From Bacillus_BD sp050389805 (GTDB lineage Bacteria; Bacillota; Bacilli; Bacillales; Cytobacillaceae), in the NCBI RefSeq assembly GCF_050389805.1, contig NZ_CP130945.1, positions 868,001 to 932,000 of the forward strand: DNA of 64,000 nt, read 5' to 3'. Positions 26,784 through 34,881 of this stretch are shown here, piece after piece. A program made the position numbers and the translations under genes. Position 1 is the first letter of the stretch. Every line of letters starts with the position of its first letter. The notes beneath the pieces were generated by a model that worked only from the letters and a program-made list of their open reading frames with translations, did not search any database and had not been told where the DNA came from.

Positions 26784-27890
26784 ATGGTAGAAGAACGTAA
26801 ACGAATCCTGAAAATGGTCGAGCAAGGGAAGCTAACGGTTGATGAAGCTCTCACGTTAATAGAAGAATTAGATAAATCATCAAAAGCGATGGAAGAGAAG
26901 CAGGAACAATGGGTTACAGAGCTTTCAACAGTGGTAAAGTCTGAGGAACAAAAACAAAAAAGTGAGTATAAATCTCAAGATACGTTTCAATCAACAAAGG
27001 AGAAGTTTTTTGACTTTGTAGACAGTGCGGTTAAAAAGATAAAAGAATTTGATCTTGATTTGAATTTTGGAAAGCATGCAGAGGTTTCTCATATTTTTCA
27101 ACAGACTGAAGCTGACATAAAGTATATGGATATAGATATTGCAAATGGTCATGTTTCGATCATCCCATGGGATCAAAAGGATATTCGTGTAGAATGCGAA
27201 GCGCAAGTGTATAAAGGGGAATCCCAAGAAGAAGCCAAAGAATACTTTTTAAAGGAAATTACCTTTGAAGTGCGAGGACAGCGGCTATATTTTACGACTG
27301 GTCAAAAGTCCATCAAGCTAAAGGCAAAAGTCTATATTCCACAGCAAGAATATGATCAATTTGATATTCGTATGTTTAATGGTTCAATTGAGGGGAAAGA
27401 GTTAAACGTTAAACAAACGAAAATCAAAACGGCAATTGGAAAAATCACAATCGATCATATACGAAGTGAAGAAGTAGAAGCAGAAACGGCAAACGGCGGC
27501 ATTCAATTTATCGGAAGTCAAATTGGAAAATTGGAAGCTGAAACACTAAATGGTGGCATCCAAGTGGAGGGAGACTTTCGTAAACTGGAGTTGCAATCCT
27601 TTAATGGGGACATATCTGCTCAAATTCTAGGCGCTACTTGTGAATGGTTGGAAGCAACAACGACAACTGGAGCGATTGAATGTGTCATTCCAGAACCGTA
27701 TTCTGTGAATGGAGACTTAAAATCTAATCTAGGGAATTTCACCGTTGATTTAGATGGAATTCAAATTGTTGAGGAGAAAAATGAGCTGATACAAAAAAAT
27801 CTTGGCTTTAAATCGATTCAAGAGTCGTCCCATCCTTTACGATTATTTGCTGAAACAAAAACAGGTTCTATTGCTGTACGTAAAGCATAG
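26784..27890 (+). CDS. yvlB: YvlB-like DUF4097 protein with SHOCT-like N-terminus
   Basis: A 368-residue protein. The N-terminal 40 residues (ERKRILKMVEQGKLTVDEA) form the short helical SHOCT-like unit also found at the start of LiaX/YvlB. The C-terminal half (about 120-368) is a right-handed repeat of DUF4097 strands with recurring NG motifs (MFNGSIEGKE, TANGGIQFIG, TLNGGIQVEG, SFNGDISAQ). ATG at 26784 follows GGGAGGAATG. In B. subtilis yvlABCD respond to cell-envelope stress; here yvlD follows directly and no yvlC (PspC) gene is seen. Molecular role unknown. Confidence 0.85.
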   Translation: MVEERKRILKMVEQGKLTVDEALTLIEELDKSSKAMEEKQEQWVTELSTVVKSEEQKQKSEYKSQDTFQSTKEKFFDFVDSAVKKIKEFDLDLNFGKHAEVSHIFQQTEADIKYMDIDIANGHVSIIPWDQKDIRVECEAQVYKGESQEEAKEYFLKEITFEVRGQRLYFTTGQKSIKLKAKVYIPQQEYDQFDIRMFNGSIEGKELNVKQTKIKTAIGKITIDHIRSEEVEAETANGGIQFIGSQIGKLEAETLNGGIQVEGDFRKLELQSFNGDISAQILGATCEWLEATTTTGAIECVIPEPYSVNGDLKSNLGNFTVDLDGIQIVEEKNELIQKNLGFKSIQESSHPLRLFAETKTGSIAVRKA

Positions 27891-27962
27891 ATTATAGGAG
27901 AAAAAATAGGACGATCAAGCGGTATAGAATAAATCCTTATGAAAGAATGGGAGGTGGTTATG

Positions 27963-28322
27963 ATGAGATGGTTTCTGGGAATTGTCATCAATGCTGTTCT
28001 ATTTATCGCTTTAGCTGGCTTTTTCGAAAACTCCATTTATATTGAAGGTTTTTGGGCTGCGTTGGGAGCAAGCTTTGTACTGTCTGTACTCAATATTTTT
28101 GTCAAACCCATCTTGATCATTCTAACATTGCCTGTTACGATTCTTTCACTAGGATTGTTTCTTTTTGTGATTAATGCGGTAACATTGTTATTAACGGATC
28201 GTATTATGGGGAGCTCTTTTGAAATTGAAAGTTTTGGTATGGCTCTTTTAATAGCAGTGATGATGTCGATTGTGAATCTCATTATCCAAAATCAATTGAC
28301 ACCTACAAAAAAGCAAAATTAA
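27963..28322 (+). CDS. yvlD: YvlD-like phage holin superfamily membrane protein
   Basis: A 119-residue protein with four hydrophobic helices and the pattern LNIFVKPILIILTLPVTILSLG, the core of the phage holin family 4 / YvlD (DUF360-like) proteins. Despite the family name there is no phage context; it is a chromosomal envelope gene located next to yvlB. GGGAGGTGG precedes ATG at 27963, with ATG 27960 as an alternative. Ends before a clear terminator. Confidence 0.85.
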   Translation: MRWFLGIVINAVLFIALAGFFENSIYIEGFWAALGASFVLSVLNIFVKPILIILTLPVTILSLGLFLFVINAVTLLLTDRIMGSSFEIESFGMALLIAVMMSIVNLIIQNQLTPTKKQN

Positions 28323-28340
28323 ATAAGTGGTTCATTTAAT

Positions 28341-28388
28341 GGGGATCTGGAAACTACTGTCAAAAGGTAGTGCTGGATCCCTTTTTTT
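28341..28388 (+). terminator. Terminator after yvlD
   Basis: GGGATC and GATCCC enclose an inner ACTACT/AGGTAGT hairpin and are followed by seven T residues. Confidence 0.85.
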
Positions 28389-28544
28389 GATTCATCTCTA
28401 TATTGTTTTCAAATTTAAAAGTATGAGAGTATATCTTAATCAGAAAAAATGATAAAATAAAACTCGAACTTTCCTTTTACCATGTACTTTTTATAGTTTT
28501 TTAATATAGGACACTTTACCTTACTGAAAAAAAGGAGGAACACT

Positions 28545-29486
28545 GTGGTTAAAGTTCGTACGAAAGATATTATTGAGAAGTTCAACCTTGATTTAATTAG
28601 CGGGGAAGAGGGAATCAATCGCCCTATCACGATGAGTGATATATCAAGACCAGGGATCGAGATTGCTGGTTATTTTGATTTTTACCCGGCAAATCGGATC
28701 CAATTGATTGGGAAAACCGAATTAACGTTTGCGGCAAAATTATCAGAACCAGATCGGGCTTACCGAATGGAAAGGCTTTGTACCGATGTAACCCCTGGGA
28801 TCATTATTTCTAGGGAGATGCCTGTTCCAGAAGAATTGATTGAAGCCTCTGAGCGGGAATCCGTACCTGTTATGCGAACAAAACAAAATACAACAAAGTT
28901 TTCAGGCTTACTTACGAATTTTCTTGAAAGTAAGTTAGCTCCAACAACAGCTGTTCATGGTGTTCTTGTTGACGTGTATGGCGTAGGCGTATTGATTATG
29001 GGGCAAAGTGGTGTTGGTAAAAGTGAAACCGCCTTGGAATTGGTAAAGCGTGGGCATCGCTTAGTAGCAGATGATTGTGTTGAAATCCGTCAAGAAGATG
29101 AAAATACTTTGGTCGGTACTGCACCAGAGCTAATTGAGCATTTACTAGAAATTCGAGGACTAGGAATTATAGATGTCATGACTCTGTTCGGGGCAGGCTC
29201 TGTTCTTCCAAGTAAAAAAATATCGCTTGTCATCAACCTAGAGATTTGGGATCAACATAAACAATATGACCGCCTAGGGCTTGATGAGGAAAAAATTAAA
29301 ATCATTGATACAGACATTACAAAAATCACTATACCTGTTAGACCTGGTCGAAATTTAGCTGTTATTTTAGAAGTGGCAGCCATGAATTTCCGTTTAAAAC
29401 GAATGGGAATGAATGCTGCGGAAAACTTTACAGAAAGGCTGAATGAAGTGATCGTTGATCATGGTCAGGATGAATCAGAAAGTTAA
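28545..29486 (+). CDS. hprK: HPr kinase/phosphorylase
   Basis: HprK phosphorylates and dephosphorylates Ser46 of HPr and Crh in response to glycolytic intermediates, the sensor step of CcpA-dependent catabolite repression. The protein has 313 residues: an N-terminal domain (1-130) and the catalytic C-terminal domain with P-loop MGQSGVGKSETALEL (about 153) and the HprK signature LEIRGLGIIDVMTLFG (about 202). GTG at 28545 follows AAAAGGAGGA. It heads the hprK-lgt-yvoD-ppaX-yvoF cluster; the substrate Crh is encoded at 50424-50681 in this window. Confidence 0.98.
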   Translation: MVKVRTKDIIEKFNLDLISGEEGINRPITMSDISRPGIEIAGYFDFYPANRIQLIGKTELTFAAKLSEPDRAYRMERLCTDVTPGIIISREMPVPEELIEASERESVPVMRTKQNTTKFSGLLTNFLESKLAPTTAVHGVLVDVYGVGVLIMGQSGVGKSETALELVKRGHRLVADDCVEIRQEDENTLVGTAPELIEHLLEIRGLGIIDVMTLFGAGSVLPSKKISLVINLEIWDQHKQYDRLGLDEEKIKIIDTDITKITIPVRPGRNLAVILEVAAMNFRLKRMGMNAAENFTERLNEVIVDHGQDESES

Positions 29487-29594
29487 TAAGTAAAGGTATT
29501 TTTCATATTCTTTTTAAAATTGATTTACGTCATGTCTATATTTTGTTCATTCAGTATAGTCCAATGGGTACAAACAGTTAAAGGAGTTGTCGAA

Positions 29595-30458
29595 ATGGAG
29601 GAGAATATTCAGCCACTTGATCCTATTGCGCTATCGCTTGGTCCCATCCAAATTCATTGGTATGGAGTCATTATTGGCGCTGCTATTGCATTAGGGTTGT
29701 ATTTAGTTATTAGGGAGTCTGATAAAAGGGGACTTGAAAAAGATTTATTTACAGATCTGTTATTATGGGCCATTCCAATTGCGATTCTATCAGCACGCGC
29801 TTATTATGTTATTTTTGAATGGGATTATTACTCACAAAATCCAGGACAAATCATTGCCATCTGGAAGGGTGGACTTGCCATCCATGGGGCTTTAATTGGT
29901 TCCGTTATTACAGCCTACGTGTTCACGAAAAAACGGGGTGTTTCCTTTTGGAAAGTTGCTGATATCGCAGCGCCGAGTTTAATTTTAGGCCAGGCAATTG
30001 GAAGATGGGGAAACTTTATGAACCAGGAAGCACATGGTGGGGAAGTTACTCGAGAGTTTTTGGAAGGGTTATTTCTACCTGATTGGATTATCAACCAAAT
30101 GTATATAAATGGGACTTATTATCATCCTACTTTTCTTTATGAATCTATTTGGAATATAATTGGTTTTATTTTATTACTTTTACTTAGAAGAGTGAATTTA
30201 CGTCAGGGTGAGCTATTTCTTACATACCTAATTTGGTATTCCATTGGTCGTTTCTATGTCGAGGGCTTGAGAACGGATAGCTTAATGCTAACAGAAAGTA
30301 TTCGAATGGCACAACTGATTTCCGTCATGCTCATTATTGGCGCAGTAGCTGTACTCATTTATCGACGTGTGAAGGGCTATGCGAACATTCGTTATCTAGA
30401 TCAAGAAGTTCCACCGAAGAAATCTAAGACAACAAAGAAAAAAAAGAAAAAGAATTAG
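29595..30458 (+). CDS. lgt: Prolipoprotein diacylglyceryl transferase
   Basis: Lgt transfers diacylglycerol from phosphatidylglycerol to the lipobox cysteine of prolipoproteins in the membrane. Seven transmembrane stretches are visible, plus the signature GRWGNFMNQEAHGG (about residue 136-150) and the conserved IHWYG near the N-terminus. ATG at 29595 with AAAGGAG gives 287 residues; the longer open frame upstream has no ribosome site. The C-terminus is a very basic lysine tail. Its lipoprotein clients in this window include CccB and the PhnD-like protein. Confidence 0.97.
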   Translation: MEENIQPLDPIALSLGPIQIHWYGVIIGAAIALGLYLVIRESDKRGLEKDLFTDLLLWAIPIAILSARAYYVIFEWDYYSQNPGQIIAIWKGGLAIHGALIGSVITAYVFTKKRGVSFWKVADIAAPSLILGQAIGRWGNFMNQEAHGGEVTREFLEGLFLPDWIINQMYINGTYYHPTFLYESIWNIIGFILLLLLRRVNLRQGELFLTYLIWYSIGRFYVEGLRTDSLMLTESIRMAQLISVMLIIGAVAVLIYRRVKGYANIRYLDQEVPPKKSKTTKKKKKKN

Positions 30459-30529
30459 TAGATAGAAAAGCCCAGAGCAACAAGAAAAAACAAAGGGTGG
30501 TTTGACATCAATGCGAAAAGGGGATTGTT

Positions 30530-31480
30530 ATGCTGGTTTCTTTTAAAAAGGGGCTTATAGATGGGTTAAGAGTAACTTGGCTATTAGGGAAAGTTATATT
30601 TCCAATTACATTAATAATAGCATTGTTACAGCATACACCTGTTCTACCATGGATAATTGATTTGATTGCACCCTTTATGGGGATTTTTGGTTTATCAGGG
30701 GATGCGGCTATTCCACTTGTGCTAGGAAATGTACTCAATTTATATGCCGGAATTGGTGCTATTTTAACGTTGGATTTAACCGTAAAAGAAGTATTCACGA
30801 TTGCTCTGATGCTCGGGTTTGCCCATAGTTTGTTAATTGAGTGTGGGGTCGCCATAAAGGTGGGCGTGAAATTATGGATTGTTCTACTTGTACGATATGG
30901 ACTCGCGTTCCTCTCTGGAATTCTCGTAAATTTGGTTTGGCAGGGAGGGGCAGAACCAGCTAAATTTGGATTTACCTCTAATTCTCCTCAGACAGAGGTT
31001 ATTACAGGGTGGATCCCAATTTCAATTGATGCATTGCAACAAGCTTTCATGGGTGTACTTCAATTGGCATTGATTGTTATCCCGCTTATGATTTTCATTC
31101 AAGTTCTAAAGGATAAAGATTTTATTCGTATTTTTTCGAAAAAAATGTCCCCGATTACTCGTACGTTAGGAATGAGTGAAAATACGTCAACAACCCTTAC
31201 AGCTGGATTGTTTTTTGGTCTAGCTTATGGTGCCGGGGTGATGATTCAAGCAGCAAGAGAGGAAGGGGTTTCGAAGAAGGATTTGACCATAGCCTTTATT
31301 TTCTTGGGTGCATGCCACGCTATCATTGAGGACACACTTATCTTTGTTCCGTTGGGAATCCCTGTTCTCCCACTTTTCATCATCCGACTAGGAATCGCGG
31401 TCTTATTAACCGTAACAGTAGCCATTATATGGAAAAAAAGCGAAATTGCAAGGGGAAAGGAAGTCACCTATGGACAATAA
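30530..31480 (+). CDS. yvoD: YvoD-like nucleoside-recognition (Gate) domain membrane protein
   Basis: A 316-residue protein with about eight transmembrane helices in two homologous Gate/nucleoside-recognition halves (about 1-145 and 160-305). The motifs GNVLNLYAGIGAILTLDL and LGACHAIIEDTLIFVPLG are typical. No transport substrate has been established for this family to my knowledge. It sits between lgt and ppaX exactly as in B. subtilis, and overlaps ppaX by 11 bp. Confidence 0.85.
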   Translation: MLVSFKKGLIDGLRVTWLLGKVIFPITLIIALLQHTPVLPWIIDLIAPFMGIFGLSGDAAIPLVLGNVLNLYAGIGAILTLDLTVKEVFTIALMLGFAHSLLIECGVAIKVGVKLWIVLLVRYGLAFLSGILVNLVWQGGAEPAKFGFTSNSPQTEVITGWIPISIDALQQAFMGVLQLALIVIPLMIFIQVLKDKDFIRIFSKKMSPITRTLGMSENTSTTLTAGLFFGLAYGAGVMIQAAREEGVSKKDLTIAFIFLGACHAIIEDTLIFVPLGIPVLPLFIIRLGIAVLLTVTVAIIWKKSEIARGKEVTYGQ

Positions 31481-32120
31481 AATTACAACCTTATTATTTG
31501 ATTTAGACGGTACATTAATTGATACAAATGAACTGATTATTAAATCATTTCTTCACACGTTAGAGCAATATTTTCCTGGCAAATATCAACGTAATGACGT
31601 ACTGCCATTTTTGGGACCAACGCTAACAGATACATTTTCGGTTCTTAATCCTGATAAAGTAGATGAGATGTGTGATGTGTATCGAACTTTTAATAAAGCA
31701 GAACATGATTCACTCGTCACAGAATTTCCAGGTGTGTATAACACGATGAAAACGTTAAAGGAATCAGGATTTAAAATGGCCATTGTGACTTCGAAAATGT
31801 CCGATGTAGCAATGATGGGAATGAAATTAACAAAGATCGATTCCTTTTTTGATACGATTGTAGCATTTGAACATATTGAAAAGCCGAAACCAGATCCAGA
31901 AGCGCTTTTTAAAGCGCTTGAGGAGCTAGGTTCGACTCCAGGTGAATCCATTATGATTGGTGATAATGGTTCTGATATTTTAGCTGGAAAAAATGCAGGG
32001 ATGAAAACAGTTGGTGTTTCTTGGTCGATTAAAGGAAGAGAGTTTGTGAGCTCGTTTGAGCCAGATTATATGCTTGAACATATTTCGGATATTTTACCAA
32101 TTGTTGGTGTGAAACAATAA
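31470..32120 (+). CDS. ppaX: Pyrophosphatase PpaX (HAD)
   Basis: A 216-residue HAD-superfamily phosphatase. Motif I LFDLDGTLIDTN, motif II IVTSKMSD and motifs III/IV KPKPDPEALF…IMIGDNGSDI are intact. PpaX hydrolyses the pyrophosphate that HprK makes when it dephosphorylates HPr-Ser-P, which explains its linkage to hprK. ATG at 31470 follows GGGGAAAGGAAG. It overlaps yvoF by one base (TAATG). Confidence 0.93.
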   Translation: MDNKITTLLFDLDGTLIDTNELIIKSFLHTLEQYFPGKYQRNDVLPFLGPTLTDTFSVLNPDKVDEMCDVYRTFNKAEHDSLVTEFPGVYNTMKTLKESGFKMAIVTSKMSDVAMMGMKLTKIDSFFDTIVAFEHIEKPKPDPEALFKALEELGSTPGESIMIGDNGSDILAGKNAGMKTVGVSWSIKGREFVSSFEPDYMLEHISDILPIVGVKQ

Positions 32121-32632
32121 TGAGAAAAACGGATCGTTATCCTGTGGAAGGAGCCAATTCATTATGGCATGTCTATAAAACCGTGCCATTTTGGAAAGTT
32201 ATCAAGAATTTCATTGTGATTCAGCTGGCTCGGTACAGTCCTTTTCTTGGTTTAAAAAACTGGCTCTATCGACATCTATTAAAGATGAAGGTGGGTGAAC
32301 AAACCTCTTTCGGTCTAATGGTAATGCTTGATATTATGTTTCCCGAAAAAATTAGAGTCGGAAAAAATACGGTTATTGGATACAATACAACGATATTGGC
32401 TCATGAATATCTAATAAAGGAGTATCGTCTTGGAGATGTGATCATCGGCAATGAAGTCATGATAGGGGCAAATTCCACGATTCTGCCAGGGGTGACCATT
32501 GGAGATGGTGCAGTTGTATCTGCTGGCACCCTTGTAAATCGCGATGTCCCTCCAGGTGCCTTTGTAGGCGGTAATCCAATGGTATTGATTCGTCAAGATG
32601 TTAATGAAATATTTAATCAAGAAAAAAGATGA
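32120..32632 (+). CDS. yvoF: YvoF-like hexapeptide-repeat acetyltransferase
   Basis: A 170-residue left-handed beta-helix protein. The C-terminal two-thirds contains isoleucine/valine hexapeptide repeats (VIGYNTTILAHEY, VIIGNEVMIGANSTILPGVTIGDGAVVSAG), typical of trimeric acyltransferases such as maltose or galactoside O-acetyltransferases. The acceptor is unknown. Translationally linked with ppaX and last in the hprK cluster, followed by a terminator. Confidence 0.88.
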   Translation: MRKTDRYPVEGANSLWHVYKTVPFWKVIKNFIVIQLARYSPFLGLKNWLYRHLLKMKVGEQTSFGLMVMLDIMFPEKIRVGKNTVIGYNTTILAHEYLIKEYRLGDVIIGNEVMIGANSTILPGVTIGDGAVVSAGTLVNRDVPPGAFVGGNPMVLIRQDVNEIFNQEKR

Positions 32633-32663
32633 CAGTTGCATTTCATGTGACTGTCATTTTTTA
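32629..32663 (+). terminator. Terminator after yvoF
   Basis: ATGACAGT and ACTGTCAT pair around a 13-base loop and are followed by TTTTTT. Confidence 0.85.
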
Positions 32664-32723
32664 TACTCCAATGAAGAATAGTATAATAGAGTAAAGGGAT
32701 ATAGATGATAGAAATTTTCGAAT

Positions 32724-32737
32724 AGTTGAATTCAACT
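32724..32737. promoter_or_regulatory. Perfect 14-bp palindrome upstream of the his promoter
   Basis: AGTTGAATTCAACT is a complete palindrome ending 12 bases before the -35 box of the his operon. It could bind a dimeric regulator; in B. subtilis the his operon has been linked to the TrpR-like protein YerC. Identity is not established. Confidence 0.4.
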
Positions 32738-32749
32738 CTTTATTTTTCC

Positions 32750-32778
32750 TTGACAAAGAAGAATAGGAGCGATACAAT
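32750..32778 (+). promoter_or_regulatory. SigA promoter of the his operon
   Basis: TTGACA (32750-32755), 17 bases, TACAAT (32773-32778): a near-perfect SigA promoter. Transcripts would have a leader of about 55 bases before hisZ, too short for a T-box. Confidence 0.85.
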
Positions 32779-32839
32779 AACTTCAACTTACTACCATATT
32801 AGCGAACTAAAGTAAAAAGGAACAGAGGTGTTCTACCAG

Positions 32840-34027
32840 ATGAGTCGTTTATTTATGTTTGAGAAACCGTTAGGAATGAGAGATACATTACCAGAACTGT
32901 ATGAAATGAAACATCGTACACGTTCTCTGATTAGCGAAGAAATGAAAAAATGGGGATATCAATTTATTGAGACACCTGCATTGGAATATTATGATACCGT
33001 TGGTGCCGCTTCGGCGATTTTAGAACAACAGCTTTTTAAACTTTTAGATCAGCAGGGACATACTCTTGTGTTAAGACCTGATATGACGTCACCAATTGCA
33101 AGGGTTGCAGCTTCAAAATTGTTAAAAGAAGAATTACCGCTTCGTCTTGCTTACAGTGCAAATGTTTATCGGGCTCAACAAAGAGAAGGTGGTCGACCAG
33201 CCGAATTTGAGCAAATCGGTGTCGAATGTATTGGTGATGGAACGATCAGCGCAGATGGTGAGGGCATTGCTTTACTCATCTCTACACTTGAGGAAACTGG
33301 ACTAGAATCTTTTCAATTATCTGTGGGACACATCGGCTTTATTCAGGATTTTTTTATTGATATATTAGGTACAGAAGAACGGGTAAAAACGTTAACTACC
33401 TTTTTATATGAAAAAAATTATGTAGGATATCGTGAACATGTGAAACAGCTCCCACTATCGTCGATTGATAAACAGCGTTTAATTGATTTCTTAAGCTTAA
33501 GAGGGGGAGAAGAGGTCATTGAATCAGCATCCCGTCTTTTAGAAAATAATAAAGGAATTGAAGCGCTACAAGATCTAAAACAATTGTGGGAAATTCTAAA
33601 AGATTACGGTGAAGTCGGTAAAAGGGTGAAATTTGATTTAACCCTAGTTAGTCATATGAGTTATTATACGGGGATTTTATTTGAAGTATATGCCGATCAA
33701 GTTGGATTTCCGATTGCAAGTGGAGGACGATATGACCGCCTTTTGAGCCAATTTGGAAAAGACGCTGGTGCAACAGGATTTGCCATTAGATTGGATCGAC
33801 TTTTAGAAGCTTTAGGAGACGTTGAAGAACATGAACCCGTGAAATGCATTATTTTTAGTGGTGAGAGACGTAAAGAGGCCTTTAAATTAGCTGCCGAAAA
33901 CAGAAAAGCTGGAAATAAAGTCGTGTTACAAGATATCAATGGTGTCAAAAACATTGACGCTTGTACGCAAATTTACGAAGAAGTAATGATGCTAGTTGGA
34001 AAAGCAGGGAAGGAGTCAGCACGATGA
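32840..34027 (+). CDS. hisZ: ATP phosphoribosyltransferase regulatory subunit HisZ
   Basis: HisZ is a histidyl-tRNA synthetase-like protein without aminoacylation function, needed to make short-form HisG active. The HisRS fold is seen in FEKPLGMRDTLPELYEMK, motif 2 (FEQIGVECIG) and motif 3 (GGRYDRLLSQFG). ATG at 32840 follows AGAGGTG and gives about 395 residues; an in-frame ATG at 32855 is an alternative. First gene of hisZGDBHAFI; it overlaps hisG through ATGA. Confidence 0.95.
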   Translation: MSRLFMFEKPLGMRDTLPELYEMKHRTRSLISEEMKKWGYQFIETPALEYYDTVGAASAILEQQLFKLLDQQGHTLVLRPDMTSPIARVAASKLLKEELPLRLAYSANVYRAQQREGGRPAEFEQIGVECIGDGTISADGEGIALLISTLEETGLESFQLSVGHIGFIQDFFIDILGTEERVKTLTTFLYEKNYVGYREHVKQLPLSSIDKQRLIDFLSLRGGEEVIESASRLLENNKGIEALQDLKQLWEILKDYGEVGKRVKFDLTLVSHMSYYTGILFEVYADQVGFPIASGGRYDRLLSQFGKDAGATGFAIRLDRLLEALGDVEEHEPVKCIIFSGERRKEAFKLAAENRKAGNKVVLQDINGVKNIDACTQIYEEVMMLVGKAGKESAR

Positions 34028-34668
34028 AGGAGCCGTTAACAATCGCTATGCCAAAAGGCCGGATTTTTGAAGAAGCTGCTGCATTGCTTCGAGAAGCAGG
34101 CTTTCAACTGCCACCAGAATTTGATGATTCAAGAAAACTTATTATTGATGTGGAAGAAGAAAATTTTCGTTTTATCCTTGCCAAACCTATGGATGTCCCA
34201 ACCTATGTGGAACACGGTGTTGCAGACCTCGGAATTGCAGGGAAGGATGTCATGCTAGAGGAAGAACGTGACATATATGAAGTACTTGATTTAAAAATTA
34301 GCGAATGTTATTTAGCAGTTGCGGGTTTACCAAATACAAAAATGAATGATGTAGCCCCAAAAATTGCAACAAAGTATCCGAATGTTGCATCGACTTACTT
34401 CCGTGAACAAGGTGAACAAGTAGAAATTATTAAATTAAACGGGTCCATTGAACTGGCTCCGATTATCGGCTTGGCTGATCGAATTGTTGATATTGTTTCA
34501 ACAGGACGTACGTTACTTGAGAATGGTTTAGTCGAATATGAACGGATCGTTGACATCACATCTCGTTTAATTGTGAATCCAGTTAGCTATCGCATGAAGG
34601 ATGAACGCATAAGTGACATTGTTGAACGGATTGCAAAGGTTTTAGAAGCAAAGTCAACAATCGCTTAA
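34024..34668 (+). CDS. hisG: ATP phosphoribosyltransferase, short form, HisG
   Basis: Catalyses the first step of histidine synthesis, joining ATP and PRPP. At 214 residues it is the short form lacking the C-terminal regulatory domain, so it depends on HisZ. Motifs include AMPKGRIFEEA, the ELAPIIGLADRIVDIVSTGRTL PRPP-binding region (about residues 140-160) and EERDIYEVLDL. ATG at 34024 overlaps the hisZ stop (ATGA). A repeat-rich gap of about 213 bp follows before hisD. Confidence 0.97.
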   Translation: MKEPLTIAMPKGRIFEEAAALLREAGFQLPPEFDDSRKLIIDVEEENFRFILAKPMDVPTYVEHGVADLGIAGKDVMLEEERDIYEVLDLKISECYLAVAGLPNTKMNDVAPKIATKYPNVASTYFREQGEQVEIIKLNGSIELAPIIGLADRIVDIVSTGRTLLENGLVEYERIVDITSRLIVNPVSYRMKDERISDIVERIAKVLEAKSTIA

Positions 34669-34669
34669 T

Positions 34670-34845
34670 GAGACAAAGGGACAGGTACCATGTCCAAAAA
34701 ATATTTTAGTGTCTTCAAAAGGGGCTTCCGAAACCTTCGGAATGGATAAAAGAGTTTTCGAAAGGGGGTTTCGAAACCTTCGGAATGTGATCATAATGCT
34801 TTCGAAGAGGGGTTCCGAACCGTTCGGAACCCTAGAAAATCGAAT
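34670..34845 (+). repeat. Tandem hairpin array between hisG and hisD
   Basis: After a first small hairpin (GGGACAGGTACCATGTCC, about 34679-34696) come three tandem units starting at 34714, 34757 and 34801, a spacing of 43-44 bp. Each begins TTCRAARRGGGG and carries a hairpin: TTCCGAA-ACC-TTCGGAA in unit 1, TTTCGAA-ACC-TTCGGAA in unit 2 (one G-U pair), and GGTTCCGAA-CCG-TTCGGAACC in unit 3 (two extra pairs). It lies inside the operon, so it would be in the his mRNA. Confidence 0.8.
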
Positions 34846-34881
34846 CAAAAGGCTCACATTATAGAATTTACTAAGGTTAGG

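Noticed and set aside
32779..32839. Histidine T-box leader in front of hisZ
   Set aside because: Leader is about 60 bases and lacks any AGGGTGGNACCGCG-like T-box sequence or terminator.
34670..34845. CRISPR-like array between hisG and hisD
   Set aside because: Only three units, the repeated part is palindromic and the spacers are partial copies of each other; no cas genes are near. Treated as a tandem hairpin array.
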